Positions 44,350-58,672 of a DNA stretch of 64,000 nucleotides are shown piece by piece. Numbering within the stretch: position 1 is the stretch's first letter; every line of letters starts with the position of its first letter. This stretch comes from Saccharum officinarum (lineage: Eukaryota; Streptophyta; Magnoliopsida; Poales; Poaceae), in the NCBI GenBank assembly GCA_020631735.1, contig CM036209.1, forward strand, positions 1,720,165-1,784,164, given 5' to 3'. The notes below the pieces were generated by a model. The model saw only the letters and a program-made list of their open reading frames with translations. It was not told the DNA's origin and searched no databases. Made by a program: the position numbers and the translations under genes.

Positions 44350-45033
44350 TGTTGACACTTAAAAGTGTCCTAACATGGATATAGGCATCTCCAGCGAGTT
44401 ATCAACGTCATAAACATATTGGAGATCAATTGGCGCGAAAAAACAACGAGAGAATCATGCGGAGAAGAAAGCGAGCTGCGCAAGCATGAGTCAGTCGGCT
44501 TAGCCAATTTGCTAGGCCAGCTTGGCTAGCCCACCCCTCCAGTCGGCTAAGCCGACTCCCCTGCTGGAAACCGATTCGGTTTGTTTCTAAATCAATTTCT
44601 GACTTATTTTGGACGTGGGAAACTTGGAGATCGACTTGTTTTCTACTGGGATAAGACCAACATCTCTCTATATATAACATGATCATGGCCAATTGAGGAC
44701 CCCAACTCACAATCATCAAAAAATACATGTACTACACCCTTTTACTCTCTCCTCTCTCTACCTTGTTTGTCACATCTCCCGATGAAATTTGATGACGTTC
44801 TATGCGGCCTTGCTAGTCCTAGGATACCCTCCATGTGCTTCTCCCAACGGGTCTTCCCGGGAGAAGCCCGGGAGTCTATCTAAGTGAAGAGCAGGCTCAA
44901 TATCGGTCTAACCAGTATTTAGATTGGTTTAGTCGATCCCGTTGTGTTCTTGCTGCGTTGAGGGTTGATTGCAACCCATCGGACGTGCTAGCCTTTGCTG
45001 GTGTGTGATTCAGAGCACCTTCTGACATCAACA
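44350..45033 (+). mobile_element. Ty3-gypsy Tat 5' LTR, 684 bp
   Basis: It begins TGTTGACACTTAAAAG and ends CTGACATCAACA, followed by the primer binding site. The 3' half aligns with the LTR at 8489-8990. A solo origin is ruled out by the primer binding site and gag downstream. Confidence 0.8.
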
Positions 45034-45040
45034 CATTTTT

Positions 45041-45056
45041 TGGCGATTCCGTTGAG
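45041..45056 (+). other. primer binding site of the Tat element
   Basis: TGGCGATTCCGTTGAG, preceded by CATTTTT, is the known arrangement for Tat/RIRE2-type elements (TGGCGACTCCGCTGGG), with three differences. Confidence 0.7.
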
Positions 45057-45066
45057 AAAGAAGACA

Positions 45067-45965
45067 ATGAGCAAGATCCAATCTACTAGCAACATGGCGG
45101 ACAAAGGTGATGGTGACAAAGACTAATCCGCCTTTCAATCAAGCCAACATCAACCACCCTACCTCCATTGAGGAGCTTCCTGAGGAGCTTAAGCAACAAG
45201 TTGAGGCCAAGTTCAACGTCTTCTAAAAGCTTTTCTCGAGAGCTGCACCAAAGATCAGTGGGAGAAGGTTACTCAATACAAGGAGCCTGACTTTGGTGAA
45301 ATAATCGCTTCTACATCATTCGCTGCACCGGAGGTAAAGGTTAATAACGAGGTACCCAATCCTTACCCTAGCCACGTTAATTATGCTAAGATGTTACAAG
45401 ATCATAAGACGATTAATGATAATAACCTTATGACTGCCGTTAATATGATCATGTCATGTTTTGATAGACTAGAGGGTAAGACAACCGATTAGTTGATCTA
45501 TCGGCTGAAGATTCCACCATGCCTTATAATTATTATGATAATCAAGGTCTTTTATGCAGTGGCAAATAAAGCCAAATTGACCTCTTCAGTGCCTGAAAAC
45601 CAGCAGTGAATCGAGCTTTGGCAGGGTACAACACGGTGCTTCCTAACCTGCTGAAGTCACCAAGTCAAATACCTCTGCTTAATCATGCACCCGTAACTCT
45701 CGATACTGATTTTAATGAAACTTTGAATCGGTTTAATGATGAATTGTCTACATCCATTGAGGCTAGCTCAGGTGTGCAAATTAATCCTAGTAGAACTACT
45801 TTTCATAGGTCACCCTTCACAGTTTGATTTTTTGAGAGCTTCCCATGGTTGTAGGGTACTGGTTTTTTATAAGTTTAGTGGTGATGACAATAAATCCAAT
45901 ATGGAGCATGTGAGCTTGTTTCTTGCTCAAATGGATGAAGCTAGTACCTTAGATTATCTGAATGC
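45067..45965 (+). pseudogene. Ty3-gypsy Tat gag remnant, 5' part
   Basis: Fragments in several frames include MSKIQSTSNMADKG, PNPYPSHVNYAKMLQDHK, SPSQIPLLNHAPVTLDTDFN and, after a frame change, VFYKFSGDDNKSNMEHVSLFLAQ. The last is the conserved start of the Tat gag core (KFSGEDN..T.EH..RFL). Many stops and frame changes are present. Homology ends at about 45965, where unrelated GC-rich sequence begins. Confidence 0.7.
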
Positions 45966-47250
45966 ACGTCACCCTCACCCTCACCATCGCCCAATTGCCC
46001 CCGTTGTCGCCTGCCCGCCTCCCGCTCACACACAACTGGCCGCCAGTGAGGCCTGCACGCGCCCAGGCCCCCTGGCCATCTCCTGCACGGAGTCGGCTGC
46101 CGCGCCCAGCTCCCGCTAGTGCATGTCCACACGCTCGCGAGCCATGCGCGTGCTCGGCCTCCAAATTGTGCCGCTGCCGCCTCCAAATACTTCTAGGGTT
46201 TCAAGATTTGGGAACGCTTTGGGAGCAAGAATGACTGAATGGGTGTGTGGGGAAAGAGATAAGGCGAGGGTAGTTCGGTCATTTTTCATGTGGTTTGATT
46301 TTGTTTTTTATTTTGTCATTGTTTAATTTAGCGACATCTAACACTGTTACAAAGTAGGGGCAAACGGAGCCTTTGTTTGAAAACAGCGAGGGCAAAATCA
46401 CGAAGTTAAAAAAAGAGGGGTAAAATCACTATTGCATTATAGAGTAAAGGGTAGAAACACCAAATTCCCTTGTTTTACATGTTATATTAGCTTTGTTCTA
46501 AATCAAATGATATTATCTTTGACCATCCATTTCAAAAATTTCTTATAGTCTCACAACATATGGATTAACTATTATAAAAGTATTTCTTTGTGGATCTAAA
46601 ACACAAATCTCATGTCATGAACCTTTATTTGTCTAAAAATCGATGATCCAAGATAAAAATGTTTAACTTAGGACAAAGCTAATACGGCATATAAAAAGTG
46701 GAGGAAGTAATTCAAACTTTGTACTATTAGATTTGTAATAAAATAAACTAAATAATCATAAGTTTATAATCATAAATAATACAATATAAAATAAATGAAT
46801 GGTTAGAAGACCATGCCATGTCAGAAGACGCCTTACAAACAGGATCAGAAAGATAATTAAAAACATTATAGATATTAAATTTCATATAAAGAGGAAAATA
46901 AATATATATATATAGCATTCCCATTTCTGTTTTGTATGAATGTTCAATAGTTTTTTTATTCATTACAACGTGCAAATATATTTGCTAGTGAGTTTTTTTA
47001 TCCGATTACATAATATCACTTTTGACGGGAAAGTCGCCTACCACTGAACTACATGCCCTTTCGCTGTATTTGCTAGAGAGGTAATTAAAAGAGAAAACAT
47101 CAAAGTTAACTTTTTTTTCCAGTTTCACCAAAAATATAAATAAACAAAAGTGAACAAAAAGCGTAGAGTGGAGAATTCCGTTTGTGGACCTCTGTATACG
47201 AAGAAAACGCCCAAGGAAACCCCTCGACCCGCCCCAGCTGAGAACCAGAA
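45966..47250. other. intergenic with a MITE-like segment
   Basis: 45966-46260 is C-rich and open in several frames without a domain. 46480-46710 has weakly inverted ends (TTAGCTTTGTTCTAAATCAAATG and CTTAGGACAAAGCTAA), a degenerate MITE. The rest is AT-rich without features. Confidence 0.4.
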
Positions 47251-47256
47251 CAACCT

Positions 47257-47498
47257 AGGCCCCGTTCACTTCCATACATACCCTAAATATTTTCTGTTTC
47301 ACCATCATATCGAATCTTTAGACGTATGCATGGAGCATTAAATGTAGTTAAAAAATAACTAATTGCATAGTTTGTCTGTAAATGTCGAGACGAATCTTTT
47401 AAGCCTAATTAGTCTGTGGTCGGAGAAATTTTATCAAATAAAACAAAAAGTGCTACAGTAACTTTTCACCAACTTTTCACCCACTAAACACACCCTAC
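47257..47498. mobile_element. Tourist-like MITE just upstream of the adenylate kinase gene
   Basis: Left GGCCCCGTTCACTTCC and right CACCCACTAAACACACCC resemble the inverted ends of the GTGTTTAG family. The interior is TCGAATCTTTAGACGTATGCATGGAGCATTAAATG and GAGACGAATCTTTTAAGCCTAATTAG. It ends about 75 bp before the adenylate kinase ATG and therefore overlaps the likely promoter. Confidence 0.7.
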
Positions 47499-47573
47499 TT
47501 CAACTGCACTGCACCTGCAACTGCAAAGCCTCGCAGCTCTTCCGTCGCGGCGGCGGCGGCAGCGGCAGCGGAG

Positions 47574-50647
<3,074 letters not shown>

Positions 50648-50659
<12 letters not shown>

Positions 50660-50891
50660 TTCCGCGAAAAGGTGTAAAAAAGTACTGTAGCACGTTTTGG
50701 CTTTATTTGGTAAATAGTGTCCAATCGTTGACTAATTAGGTTCAAAACGTTCGTCTCGCAAAGTACAACCAAGCTGTACAATTAGTTTTTGATTTCATCT
50801 ACATTTAGTACTCCATGCATGTATCGCAAGTTTGATGTGACGGGGAATCTTTTGTTTGCACAGTGTTTTTTTTGAGGAACTAAACACAGCC
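50648..50891. mobile_element. Tourist-like MITE inserted in adenylate kinase exon 6
   Basis: The termini GGGTGTGTTTAGTTCC and GGAACTAAACACAGCC are inverted, flanked by TTA on both sides (50645-50647, 50892-50894). The interior is almost the same as the copy at 696. TTA is the preferred target of PIF/Harbinger-type MITEs. The adenylate kinase reading frame resumes exactly after the second TTA, which proves the insertion and its boundaries. Confidence 0.95.
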
Positions 50892-50894
50892 TTA

Positions 50895-50966
50895 GTGGTG
50901 AACCTGCCTGCAGAGAAACCACCAAAGGAAGTGACTGCTGAGGTGCAGAAAGCACTCTCGCGATGA
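50895..50966 (+). pseudogene. displaced 3' end of the adenylate kinase coding exon
   Basis: This piece encodes VVNLPAEKPPKEVTAEVQK and ALSR before a TGA, the conserved C-terminus of cereal adenylate kinase B. It is separated from the rest of exon 6 by the MITE and is not translated unless the MITE is spliced out. Confidence 0.9.
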
Positions 50967-52027
50967 AGTGTCCACTCTTCAGGCTAAGCATGACATCTAC
51001 CAAAATCCCTTTGTCTCGGTTTCTTCCAAATTTATACTTAGGCCAACATCATGTTTTTATTTTCTGTATCCCTTTTTGCGAGCACCGTTTTATCCCAGCT
51101 TTGAACTGTCTGGATAAATCTCTGTTTCGAATGAGGGAAGTTTTCAGTAACAAAACTGAGATGATTACAGCAATTCATCTTTGGAAAGGAATTTCCTGGC
51201 AAACCATGTTCCAGTTCTTACATCAATGCTATGTTACTGGCTATGATAATCAGGAAGATACCTAGGTATTCTGTTCACTCAGCACCTTGCCTCTATTGAG
51301 TGGAGGTATTGGTGTGCTGCGAGGTCAAATGAGCGTTTCAAGTTGTATGATTCTGAACCTGTGGTGATGTTTTAATTCAAATTGGGGTACCTAGTGCAGT
51401 TGAGCTGTACCCGTGCTTATTATTTTGTGAGTAGATGTACAACTTGAGAAATTCCTTGATAGAAATTTTGCACAATTGATGTAGTACCCGTGCTGTGGGC
51501 TCATAAAATTTGAAAGAAACAATTTAATGCAGATTTTTCTTATAATTTATAATGGATGCAAGGTTTTTATTAAAAAGTGTGTAAATACTTTATATGAAAA
51601 ATATTTTTGTAGGAATCTTGATATTTGAACCTTTAATGGGCCATGACATCCTAAAGATCCATAACAAAAATGTACAATTGAGACTAAAATAGTCTAAACA
51701 AAATATATATTAAGTATTCTAATAGCCAAATAGAGCTAGAACCAGTAATAAATAAATAAAATGTTGATGCAAAATGTAGATCGATGCATTTTCCTACGCT
51801 AGAGAAAATATTTGTTAGATTATGACAATAATGTGACAATAATGTGGGAAGTCAAAAATAATTAGGATCCACCGGTTGGCACACTAAGTACCTTAGTTAC
51901 GGTGTGAATTACACCGAGAGTTGAGTGTTTTTTTTTGTTCTCGCTTTGAGTGCTTCCCTATCGTTTCTTTATTATCTATGCTGACAAGAACCTTGTTACT
52001 TCTATTGAGTTCATGTGTAAAGGTATA
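50967..52027. other. 3' flank of the adenylate kinase gene
   Basis: It probably holds the 3' UTR (to about 51450, ending in T-rich sequence). No other gene is recognised, and no strong poly(A) signal is singled out. Confidence 0.4.
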
Positions 52028-52288
52028 GGGCTTCTTTGGCACGGATCCTATCGGCTTCAGCTCCCATTAGAGCCACTTTTCTCTCTTTTCCCTCTTCCTC
52101 TCAGTATCTCACAAAGACACTAGGAGCCAGCGAAGCTAACATCTTCCTCTCACAGGGCCACTAGGAGCGTCTTATTAGGCTCTGTGAGAGGGAGAGGGGA
52201 GAGAGAGAGAGGCTCCAATGAACTGTGTTTAACAGGGATTTTGCAGGTAGGAGCTGGAGCTGGTAGGATCCGTGCTAAAGAGGCCCAT
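52028..52288. mobile_element. MITE with ~35-bp inverted ends
   Basis: GGGCTTCTTTGGCACGGATCCTATCGGC at the left matches in inverse GGTAGGATCCGTGCTAAAGAGGCCC at the right, and the similarity extends into AGCTCC. ATA lies on both sides, a possible 3-bp duplication. The interior has purine-rich GAGAGGGAGAGG runs. Confidence 0.8.
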
Positions 52289-53825
52289 AGTTAAACTGAT
52301 GGAAGAAAACAACATGCCAATCTTAAATTTGTGTGTGAAATAAAGTAATATAATCAAAAGTTATCTGGTTTAACCGATCACAAATCATCAATCCATGGCA
52401 GATGTTAAGATGCAAACATATTTGCATGGACAATGGGGGTTATGTCATCCCTCCCTCAGGCTGCGTAGTATGTCATCTGTTCAGATCAACGAGTTACTGT
52501 TCAGAATTTTATCCCTTTCACAATTATACACGGCAAAGTGATTAAACCGACCACTTTTTTTACCAAACAATGTTAGCATGCTATCATTCTTATTCTTACT
52601 GTTTTATCTATGGTAACTTTTGGAAAATTGCTTCTGATAAGTGGACACTGGGAAGCACACGAGGTGAGAGATCATATGCCAGCTTGAGGTTGTGTACAAA
52701 ACCTTAATCTTCAGAGTTTCAGAGTCATATGAAACAACATCAGTAACTTTGGGACCTCGGACAGTAGCAATAGCTGAATGCACTTATTGATCAAAATATT
52801 TATTGATTTATTATACAGTAGCTATACCTGGGACAGTAGACTTTAGGATCTGATCAAAATTACTTATTGATCTTATACAGCATATTCAGAAGGTCACTTT
52901 CATGGAATGGGAATATCTTGGTAACTTGTTGATCTATACTCCAACAAGTTTAGCAGGAACAAACCGAGTCCTAGTTAGCTGGTCAATTCAAAGATCTCTT
53001 TGTGCCCGAATATCTGAATTTGTTTGAAAAATCTCAGGTTGTCATGCACTGAAATGTTCCTCATTTATAATGTTGTTACAAAGGTCCCCCAAACCTGTGC
53101 AAGACTCCACACAAGGATCCCAAATCTGTTTTCATGCAACAAAGAGGATAACGTGACCTATGCAGATTCACACGAGAAATGGAAAGACACAAGAATCTTG
53201 CCGAAAGTACCAAGCGTCATGCATGAAAGAAGCCAATCCTGTGCCTCTCGCTCCGTGCTTCCTCTTTTTCCTCTACTTGAGTCACTCTTCCATCCCAATC
53301 TGCAGAGGCAAGCCAGCGGCAGCAGCAGTTGAGAACGAGATCACGATGTGGCAGTGGCTGAGGACGATCCCAGCGGCAGCAGAAGCGAACTACGGGATCA
53401 AGGCCCACGGGTGTGTCGGTAGACATAGCATCAGCGGCCGTCACCGCCGCCGCCTCGCCACCGGCAGTCCGGCACCACCAGCATGCGCGACGCGCCTCTG
53501 CGGCACAATCCCTGCCCTCGAGCTCTCCTACTCTATGAGCCAGCGGTTCTTGGGCAAGCAAAAATAACGTTGCAAGGAAGAGGAACGGAACTGCTAACAC
53601 GGGTCGAGGATGCTGATCCATGCGGACTGGGTTCGCCTGTGTTCTCAAGTTTGCAAAAGTGCAGCACATTTCTTTTCAGCAATTTTGTTATGTCATTTGG
53701 AATGCAAAAGTAAATAACTATTACTTGTAGGCACACTCCGCTGCATGGTAGTCAGTAATAGTTTAATCATTTGCTTGTTCTATTAAGAGTAACTACCAGA
53801 ATTTGAAGTCTTTAGCTTTCCCCTT
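52289..53825. other. intergenic, nothing convincing
   Basis: AT-rich, then moderately GC-rich at 53240-53560. Open frames of 135-150 codons exist on both strands there, but they overlap one another, lack a recognisable domain and show no gene structure. Confidence 0.4.
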
Positions 53826-53826
53826 A

Positions 53827-54111
53827 GGTGCTGTTTGCTTCCATCGGAGGGAGGGGAACGTGAATGCAATCAAATTACGGTGCTACCTGTTGCATTGGAA
53901 GCGAAATCGAGATTTGTTTGGTTCAGTTTTTTAATGCCTTGCAGCCGGGCGGGAAGCGATGACACTCGCAGAGGAGGGGTAACAAAATTATACAGGCCGT
54001 CATCTGATTACGTCGTGATCGGTTACAGGCCGGAGCAACCAAACAAAAACCAACGAAACCTGTTACCGCTGTTAACTGGTTACGTGTCATGAAGGCCGAA
54101 CCAAACAGCAC
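53827..54111. mobile_element. MITE with GGTGCTGTTTG inverted ends
   Basis: AGGTGCTGTTTGCTTCC and AACCAAACAGCACCT are inverted ends about 285 bp apart. The inside has GGTTACAGGCCGGAGCAACC and TTGCATTGGAAGCG motifs and no coding capacity. Confidence 0.75.
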
Positions 54112-54137
54112 CTTCGATGTTTGCTTGGTTTGGTTTA

Positions 54138-54563
54138 GGGTGCGTTTGGCAGAGATTCAGATTCTTGTAGAGTTTCGGATTTAAATTCTCTCCAGAAACG
54201 TCTCAGATGAAGAATCAGAATCACGCTATTTGTATGTTGGCTTAGATTCGGATTCCTGAAAGAGCATGTTTTTATATAAAAATTCATATAAATGAGCTAT
54301 GTTTCAAAAAAAAAATTGAACATTTTGTGGATGAAAAACAACTTTAATACAACCCATTTTAACCTGTTGCATAAAAAATATTATAATTAAAAAACTATAA
54401 TTATTAGTACACCGTAGCAAAGTAGAATCCATGTGACACCAGCTTTCCGGCGTTTTGAGTTCCAAAGAAGGAAACATGCTTGAAATGTTAGTTTTTGCGT
54501 CTGGTACGGATTCCACCATTTCTTGCTAGAATCGGAACCGATTTTCAGTCTTCCAAACGGCCC
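54138..54563. mobile_element. MITE with GGGTGCGTTTGG inverted ends
   Basis: GGGTGCGTTTGGCAGAGATTCAG and CTTCCAAACGGCCC are inverted ends. Subterminal AGAATCAGAATCACG and related GATTCGGATTC motifs lie inside. Confidence 0.55.
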
Positions 54564-54829
54564 GGTACAGCAGTAGTACAGTTTGGCTGTGTTCTCATCT
54601 TGAGTAATTAGAGAGTAACTTAATTCGTGCTTTGCCATTTTGATTCTGTGATGCTCTGAGAAATTTCTAATTATTCCTAGAGTTACATATCACAATTGAG
54701 GTGTGTAATTTTGACAATTACAAAAGATGTGTATTTGGTTATAATTAGGATATATGCCAAATTTTTTTCTAAAGAATAATTTTTACTGGCTTCCATTCAC
54801 CCTCTCTGACAACATACAATAAATATTTT

Positions 54830-55720
54830 GATAATGTTAAGATGCTAAAACAATAATATAAAACTTCAGCAGCATATTGACCGCATATCAGGGGTTGTCT
54901 TAGAAAAAAATATATTTCTCGTATGATATCGGATAAAAACACTTTGTATATAAAGGTTGTAGCTCTTGTTTTGATCTACAAATTTGTAGCTTTGAGTTTT
55001 TCATTTAAGATTGTCAAGATGCTCAAAAAATAATAGAAAGTTTCAGTAGCATATTAATCATGTATCATGGCTTGACGCTTTATAGGTTATAGATCTCTTC
55101 GAGAGGTATAATCTTTATATATAAAGTATCTTTATCGGACAACATATAAGAAATATATGATTTTCTAAGGTGACAAGCCTCGGTATGTTGTTAATATGCT
55201 GCTGAAACTTTATATTATTTTTAAGTATCTTTGAGACCTCAAATGGTAAAACTCAAAACTAGAAAGTTCTAAAACTTTGTATACAAATTATCTTTACTTA
55301 ACTTCATACAAGAAATATATGATTTTTCTAAGATGACAAGCCCTAGTACGCGATTAATATGGTGCTGAAACTTTATATTATTTTTTAACCATCTTAACAA
55401 CCTCAATTGATAAAACTCAATACTAAAAAGTTGTAAATCTCATCGAGAGTTACAACTTTTATATACAAAGCATCTTTATCCGACACCATCCAAGAAAGAT
55501 ACGATTTTTCTAAGGCAACAAGTTCTGAAATGTGACTAATATATTGTTGAAAATTTATATTAGTTTTTAGCATCTTCACAATCCCAAATGAAAACATTCA
55601 AAACTAGAAAGTTATAGACCTCATCAAGAGAAATAATTTTCATATAAAAATCATCTTCATCCGAGGTTATATGAAAAATACGATTTTTCTAAGATGATGC
55701 CTTACCATAGGCATATGGGT
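54830..55720. repeat. ~160-180-bp tandem repeat, 3-4 copies, with an inverted copy at the left
   Basis: The landmark AAGAAATATATGATTTTTCTAAG recurs at 55148, 55310, 55492 and 55671 in variants, with spacing 162, 182 and 179. Each unit also has GCTGAAACTTTATATTATTTTT and AAAACTCAA.ACTAGAAAGTT. At 54890-55050 the same elements occur in reverse (CTTAGAAAAAAATATATTTCTCG; ATAATAGAAAGTTTCAGTAGCAT). The unit resembles internal sequence of CACTA elements, but no CACTA ends were found. Confidence 0.75.
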
Positions 55721-55797
55721 CCCATATATCATATTAGTGTCATGTAGGATAGTGGTCGGGTAATGCCTAGCGAAACCTAGATGGGACCCATCACAAT

Positions 55798-56158
55798 TTA
55801 AGAGCGTCTCTAGCACCTCCCCAATACCATCCCTCATCTTCGTAAAACTATCATATTAGGCGAGACAAGGCAATTTCATTGCTCTAGCAGCTCCCTAATT
55901 TGGTGGTCACAAAAAAACCTCTCATCTTCCCTCAAATAAAGGGGGAGTTGCATCTCCACCAATAGTGTTGGGACCACGACAATTGTCATCTTCTTCCTCC
56001 CACAACATCTATTATGACATGTGAGTCCTATGTATTATGGATGATTATTTATGATCTGCTGGAGCATCTTTCTCAATATTCCGTAGAAGCAGTATTGGTG
56101 ACCATCAATACCATTTCATTAGAGATGAATTATTGGTGAGCTGCTAGAGATGCTTTAA
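55798..56158. mobile_element. MITE with TTAAGAGCGTCTCTAG inverted ends
   Basis: TTAAGAGCGTCTCTAGCACCTCC and GAGCTGCTAGAGATGCTTTAA are inverted ends. It belongs to the same broad type as the element at 19131. Confidence 0.65.
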
Positions 56159-56239
56159 GGGAGCTAAAAAAAATTAGGACTTTAGGAACCAATATAACAT
56201 CTCCATACATTTTTGAGATTTTTGAGAATTGTTCATGAA

Positions 56240-57170
56240 TTTTACCGGACTTGCTAGCGTCTGGACATCCGTCTGAAGCTCTCGGATGTTACCGCATAGA
56301 GGGAGCAAACAAGTGTATAACGCGTCGGGCTCGCGAGGGAGCGCACTAGTAGTGGGCCCACGCCGCCCCACCCACGCCGCCCTAAACGTCCTCCGCTTCC
56401 CATGCGCATCCTATATGTAACACCCGATCTATTTTTGAAACATCCAGATACAATAGTTGCAACATACAAAAGAAGACAAATGAAACACTTAAAACAAGCA
56501 TATGAAATACTTGCGAAAATGCCTGAAAACATTTAAAAACCCTTGCAAATATATGCAACATTCAGATGAAACACTCACAAATATACGTATGAAACACTTG
56601 AAACATATGCTTGCAACATGCATATTTATACAACATCCTGATCTACATTTGTAACATCTAGATAAAACACTTGCAACATTCTTCTGGAACAGATGAAACA
56701 TCGAACATACACTTCAAACATATGTGTATAGCTGTTACAACATGTGCAACATCTCGATCTACTTTTGCAACATCAATATACAACCCTTGCAACATACCTC
56801 TGAAACATCTGAAACACTTGAAACATAATATTGCAACATGCACTTTCAGCGTAACATCTGTTTGCTACTTGGACAAATGGGGACTCGTCGACGCGGAGCT
56901 TGATGCCGCGGAGTGGCGTGAAGAACGCAGGTGTAGAGCTCGTCGGTGACACGGACCTCGGCAGGATAGGAGTAGGCGGATGGAGCACAGCCGCGATGGG
57001 AGACACGAGTCCAGACAGGGGCACGCGGCATGAACGGGGGCGGCGCGGCTGAGGGCGGGATCCGTCCCGAAGCAGCGTGCAGTGCACTGAGTGAGTAGGC
57101 AACGTGGACAGGGCAGTGCGGGCGAGACGCAAAGCGAGCGGATGACTTATAAGTCGTCCGTTACCGTTCT
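56240..57170. mobile_element. non-autonomous DNA element with TGTTGCAAGTGTTTCA repeats, copy 2 (reverse)
   Basis: It begins TTGCTAGCGTCTGGACATCC, followed by about 430 bp of degenerate repeats in reverse (GAAACACTTGAAACATATGC, CTTGCAACATACCTCTGAAAC, GATCTACTTTTGCAACATC), and then a GC-rich block (56870-57130). The order mirrors the copy at 16650-17668. Frames in the GC-rich part have no domain. The right end is not defined. Confidence 0.55.
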
Positions 57171-57424
57171 ATCAATTATTTCGTCGTCTGCAAAGGGAGG
57201 CATGTTAGTTAACAACTTAACATTTATCAGGATCTGTCAGTCCATCTATCTGGAGCACGTACTGGACGACAAGGCCTGGATTGTGAATCGCCTCCGGGTG
57301 ACGACGACGGCGGGGTGACAGCCACGCCACGCCTGCCGCAGTCACTGCACCGGTCAAATTTCACCGCCTGGACCACCCGTCCGGACGTAACGATGGAGGA
57401 TTGAGCGAACCTTGTGATCCTCTT

Positions 57425-57433
57425 CTACAAATA
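57425..57433 (+). promoter_or_regulatory. TATA-like box of the FLA gene
   Basis: CTACAAATA lies about 100 nt upstream of the ATG at 57528, at a suitable place for the core promoter. It deviates from TATAAAT. Confidence 0.5.
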
Positions 57434-57527
57434 CCCCACCATGGCACGGCAGCACCACACTCTGCTCTAGCTCACTGTACCCTCGCTTCCAGTCCAGAGT
57501 GTCCCCGATTCCACACCTTGCAAATTA

Positions 57528-58301
57528 ATGGCCTGCCACACCGTCCCCCCACTTCTTCTCTTCCTCCCTTTCCTCTTGGCAATGGCAGCAACGGCGGCGG
57601 ACATCGCCTCTGGTCCTAGCCCACCACCACCGGAGCTCAACCTGACCAGCATCCTGGAAAACGGCGGGCAGTACACGACGCTGCTCCGCCTGCTGAACGC
57701 CACCCGGATCAACGAGCAGATCGCCAGCCAGCTCAAGAACTCGTACGACGGCCTGACCTTCTTCGCGCCCAACGACAGCGCCTTCACCAAGCTCAGGGCC
57801 GGCACGCTCAACGCCCTCACCGACCAGGAGCAGATCCAGCTGCTGCTCTACCACGTCCTGCCCCGCTACTACAGCCTCACGACGTTCCAGACGGCCAGCA
57901 ACCCGCTGCACACCGAGGCGTCGGGCCCCGGCGGCATGTACAGCGTCAACGTGAGCACCAGCACGACGAGCCCCCTGGTGAACGTGTCCACCGGCGTCGT
58001 CGACGTGCCCATCAGCAGCACGCTGTTCGCCCATTTCCCTTTTGCCGTGTACTCCATCGACGACGTGCTGCAGCCCCCGCAGATGTTCGGCAGTTCCCAC
58101 AAGGCTTCTGCGCCGGCGCCGGGACAGGCTGCGGCGGCAGCGGGGCGGCAGAAGGGTGTCCCTAAGAGCGATGTGGCAGCGGAGCCATCCGAAGCGGTGG
58201 AAGAGCCAGAAGGCAGCACCAACGCCGCCGCGGCTGGTAGAGGGACCGCGGTGTGGATGACGGTCGTTGTTTGGGTGGCATGGCCTTTCGCAATCTACTA
58301 G
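57528..58301 (+). CDS. fasciclin-like arabinogalactan protein (single FAS1 domain)
   Basis: The 257-residue product is intact and encoded by one exon. Residues 1-24 are a signal peptide (LLLFLPFLLAMAATAA). Residues ~36-185 form a FAS1 domain with the H1-type motif TFFAPNDSAF (77-86), the YH motif LLLYHVLPRYY (105-115) and the H2-type motif AVYSIDDVLQP (173-183). Asn sequons occur in NLT, NAT and two NVS. A short arabinogalactan-type stretch (ASAPAPGQAAAAA, 193-205) and SPPPP before the FAS1 domain offer Hyp sites. The C-terminal hydrophobic segment (AVWMTVVVWVAWPFAIY) after small residues suggests a GPI anchor. Such proteins sit at the plasma membrane and wall and affect adhesion and secondary wall formation; the exact role here is not known. 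The single FAS1 domain and size fit the FLA11/12-like group. Confidence 0.92.
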   Translation: MACHTVPPLLLFLPFLLAMAATAADIASGPSPPPPELNLTSILENGGQYTTLLRLLNATRINEQIASQLKNSYDGLTFFAPNDSAFTKLRAGTLNALTDQEQIQLLLYHVLPRYYSLTTFQTASNPLHTEASGPGGMYSVNVSTSTTSPLVNVSTGVVDVPISSTLFAHFPFAVYSIDDVLQPPQMFGSSHKASAPAPGQAAAAAGRQKGVPKSDVAAEPSEAVEEPEGSTNAAAAGRGTAVWMTVVVWVAWPFAIY

Positions 58302-58524
58302 TTAGCGCCTGAGCACCGTGTGCTTCTTTTGATCTATTTGTTTTTCTTGTTTGGCATCTCTGATTTCTCTTGTGTTTTTTTTTTCTTACGACCTGGTTTA
58401 TATAGTATGTAGTAATAGTACTAATAATGTAATCCTGCATTTATGATAATGATGATACGATGATTCACTTGTGTACTTTTGATCACAAAACCATAACTGA
58501 ATATATACTTTCTTTAGATACTAC

Positions 58525-58672
58525 CCAATCCGTTTCAAATTATAAGACGTTTTAGCTTTTTTTTAGATACATACTTTTACTATGTAGTTAGTTATGGTGT
58601 ATATGTAAGTATATAATAAAAATAATGTATCTAAAAAAATCAAAACGTCTTATAATTTAGAACGGATAATTA
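58525..58672. mobile_element. Stowaway-type MITE downstream of the FLA gene
   Basis: ACCCAATCCGTTTCAAATTATAAGACGTTTT and AAAACGTCTTATAATTTAGAACGGAT are long inverted ends with TA-rich flanks, about 145 bp in all. It resembles the element at 41925. Confidence 0.75.

Noticed and set aside
47020..47062. tRNA-like sequence on the minus strand (GTAGTTCAGTGGTAG)
   Set aside because: It has an A-box-like half only; no B box, anticodon arm or acceptor pairing could be found.
53024..53669. Frames of 100-150 codons on both strands
   Set aside because: They overlap each other, have no recognisable domain, no splice sites in suitable places and no core promoter.
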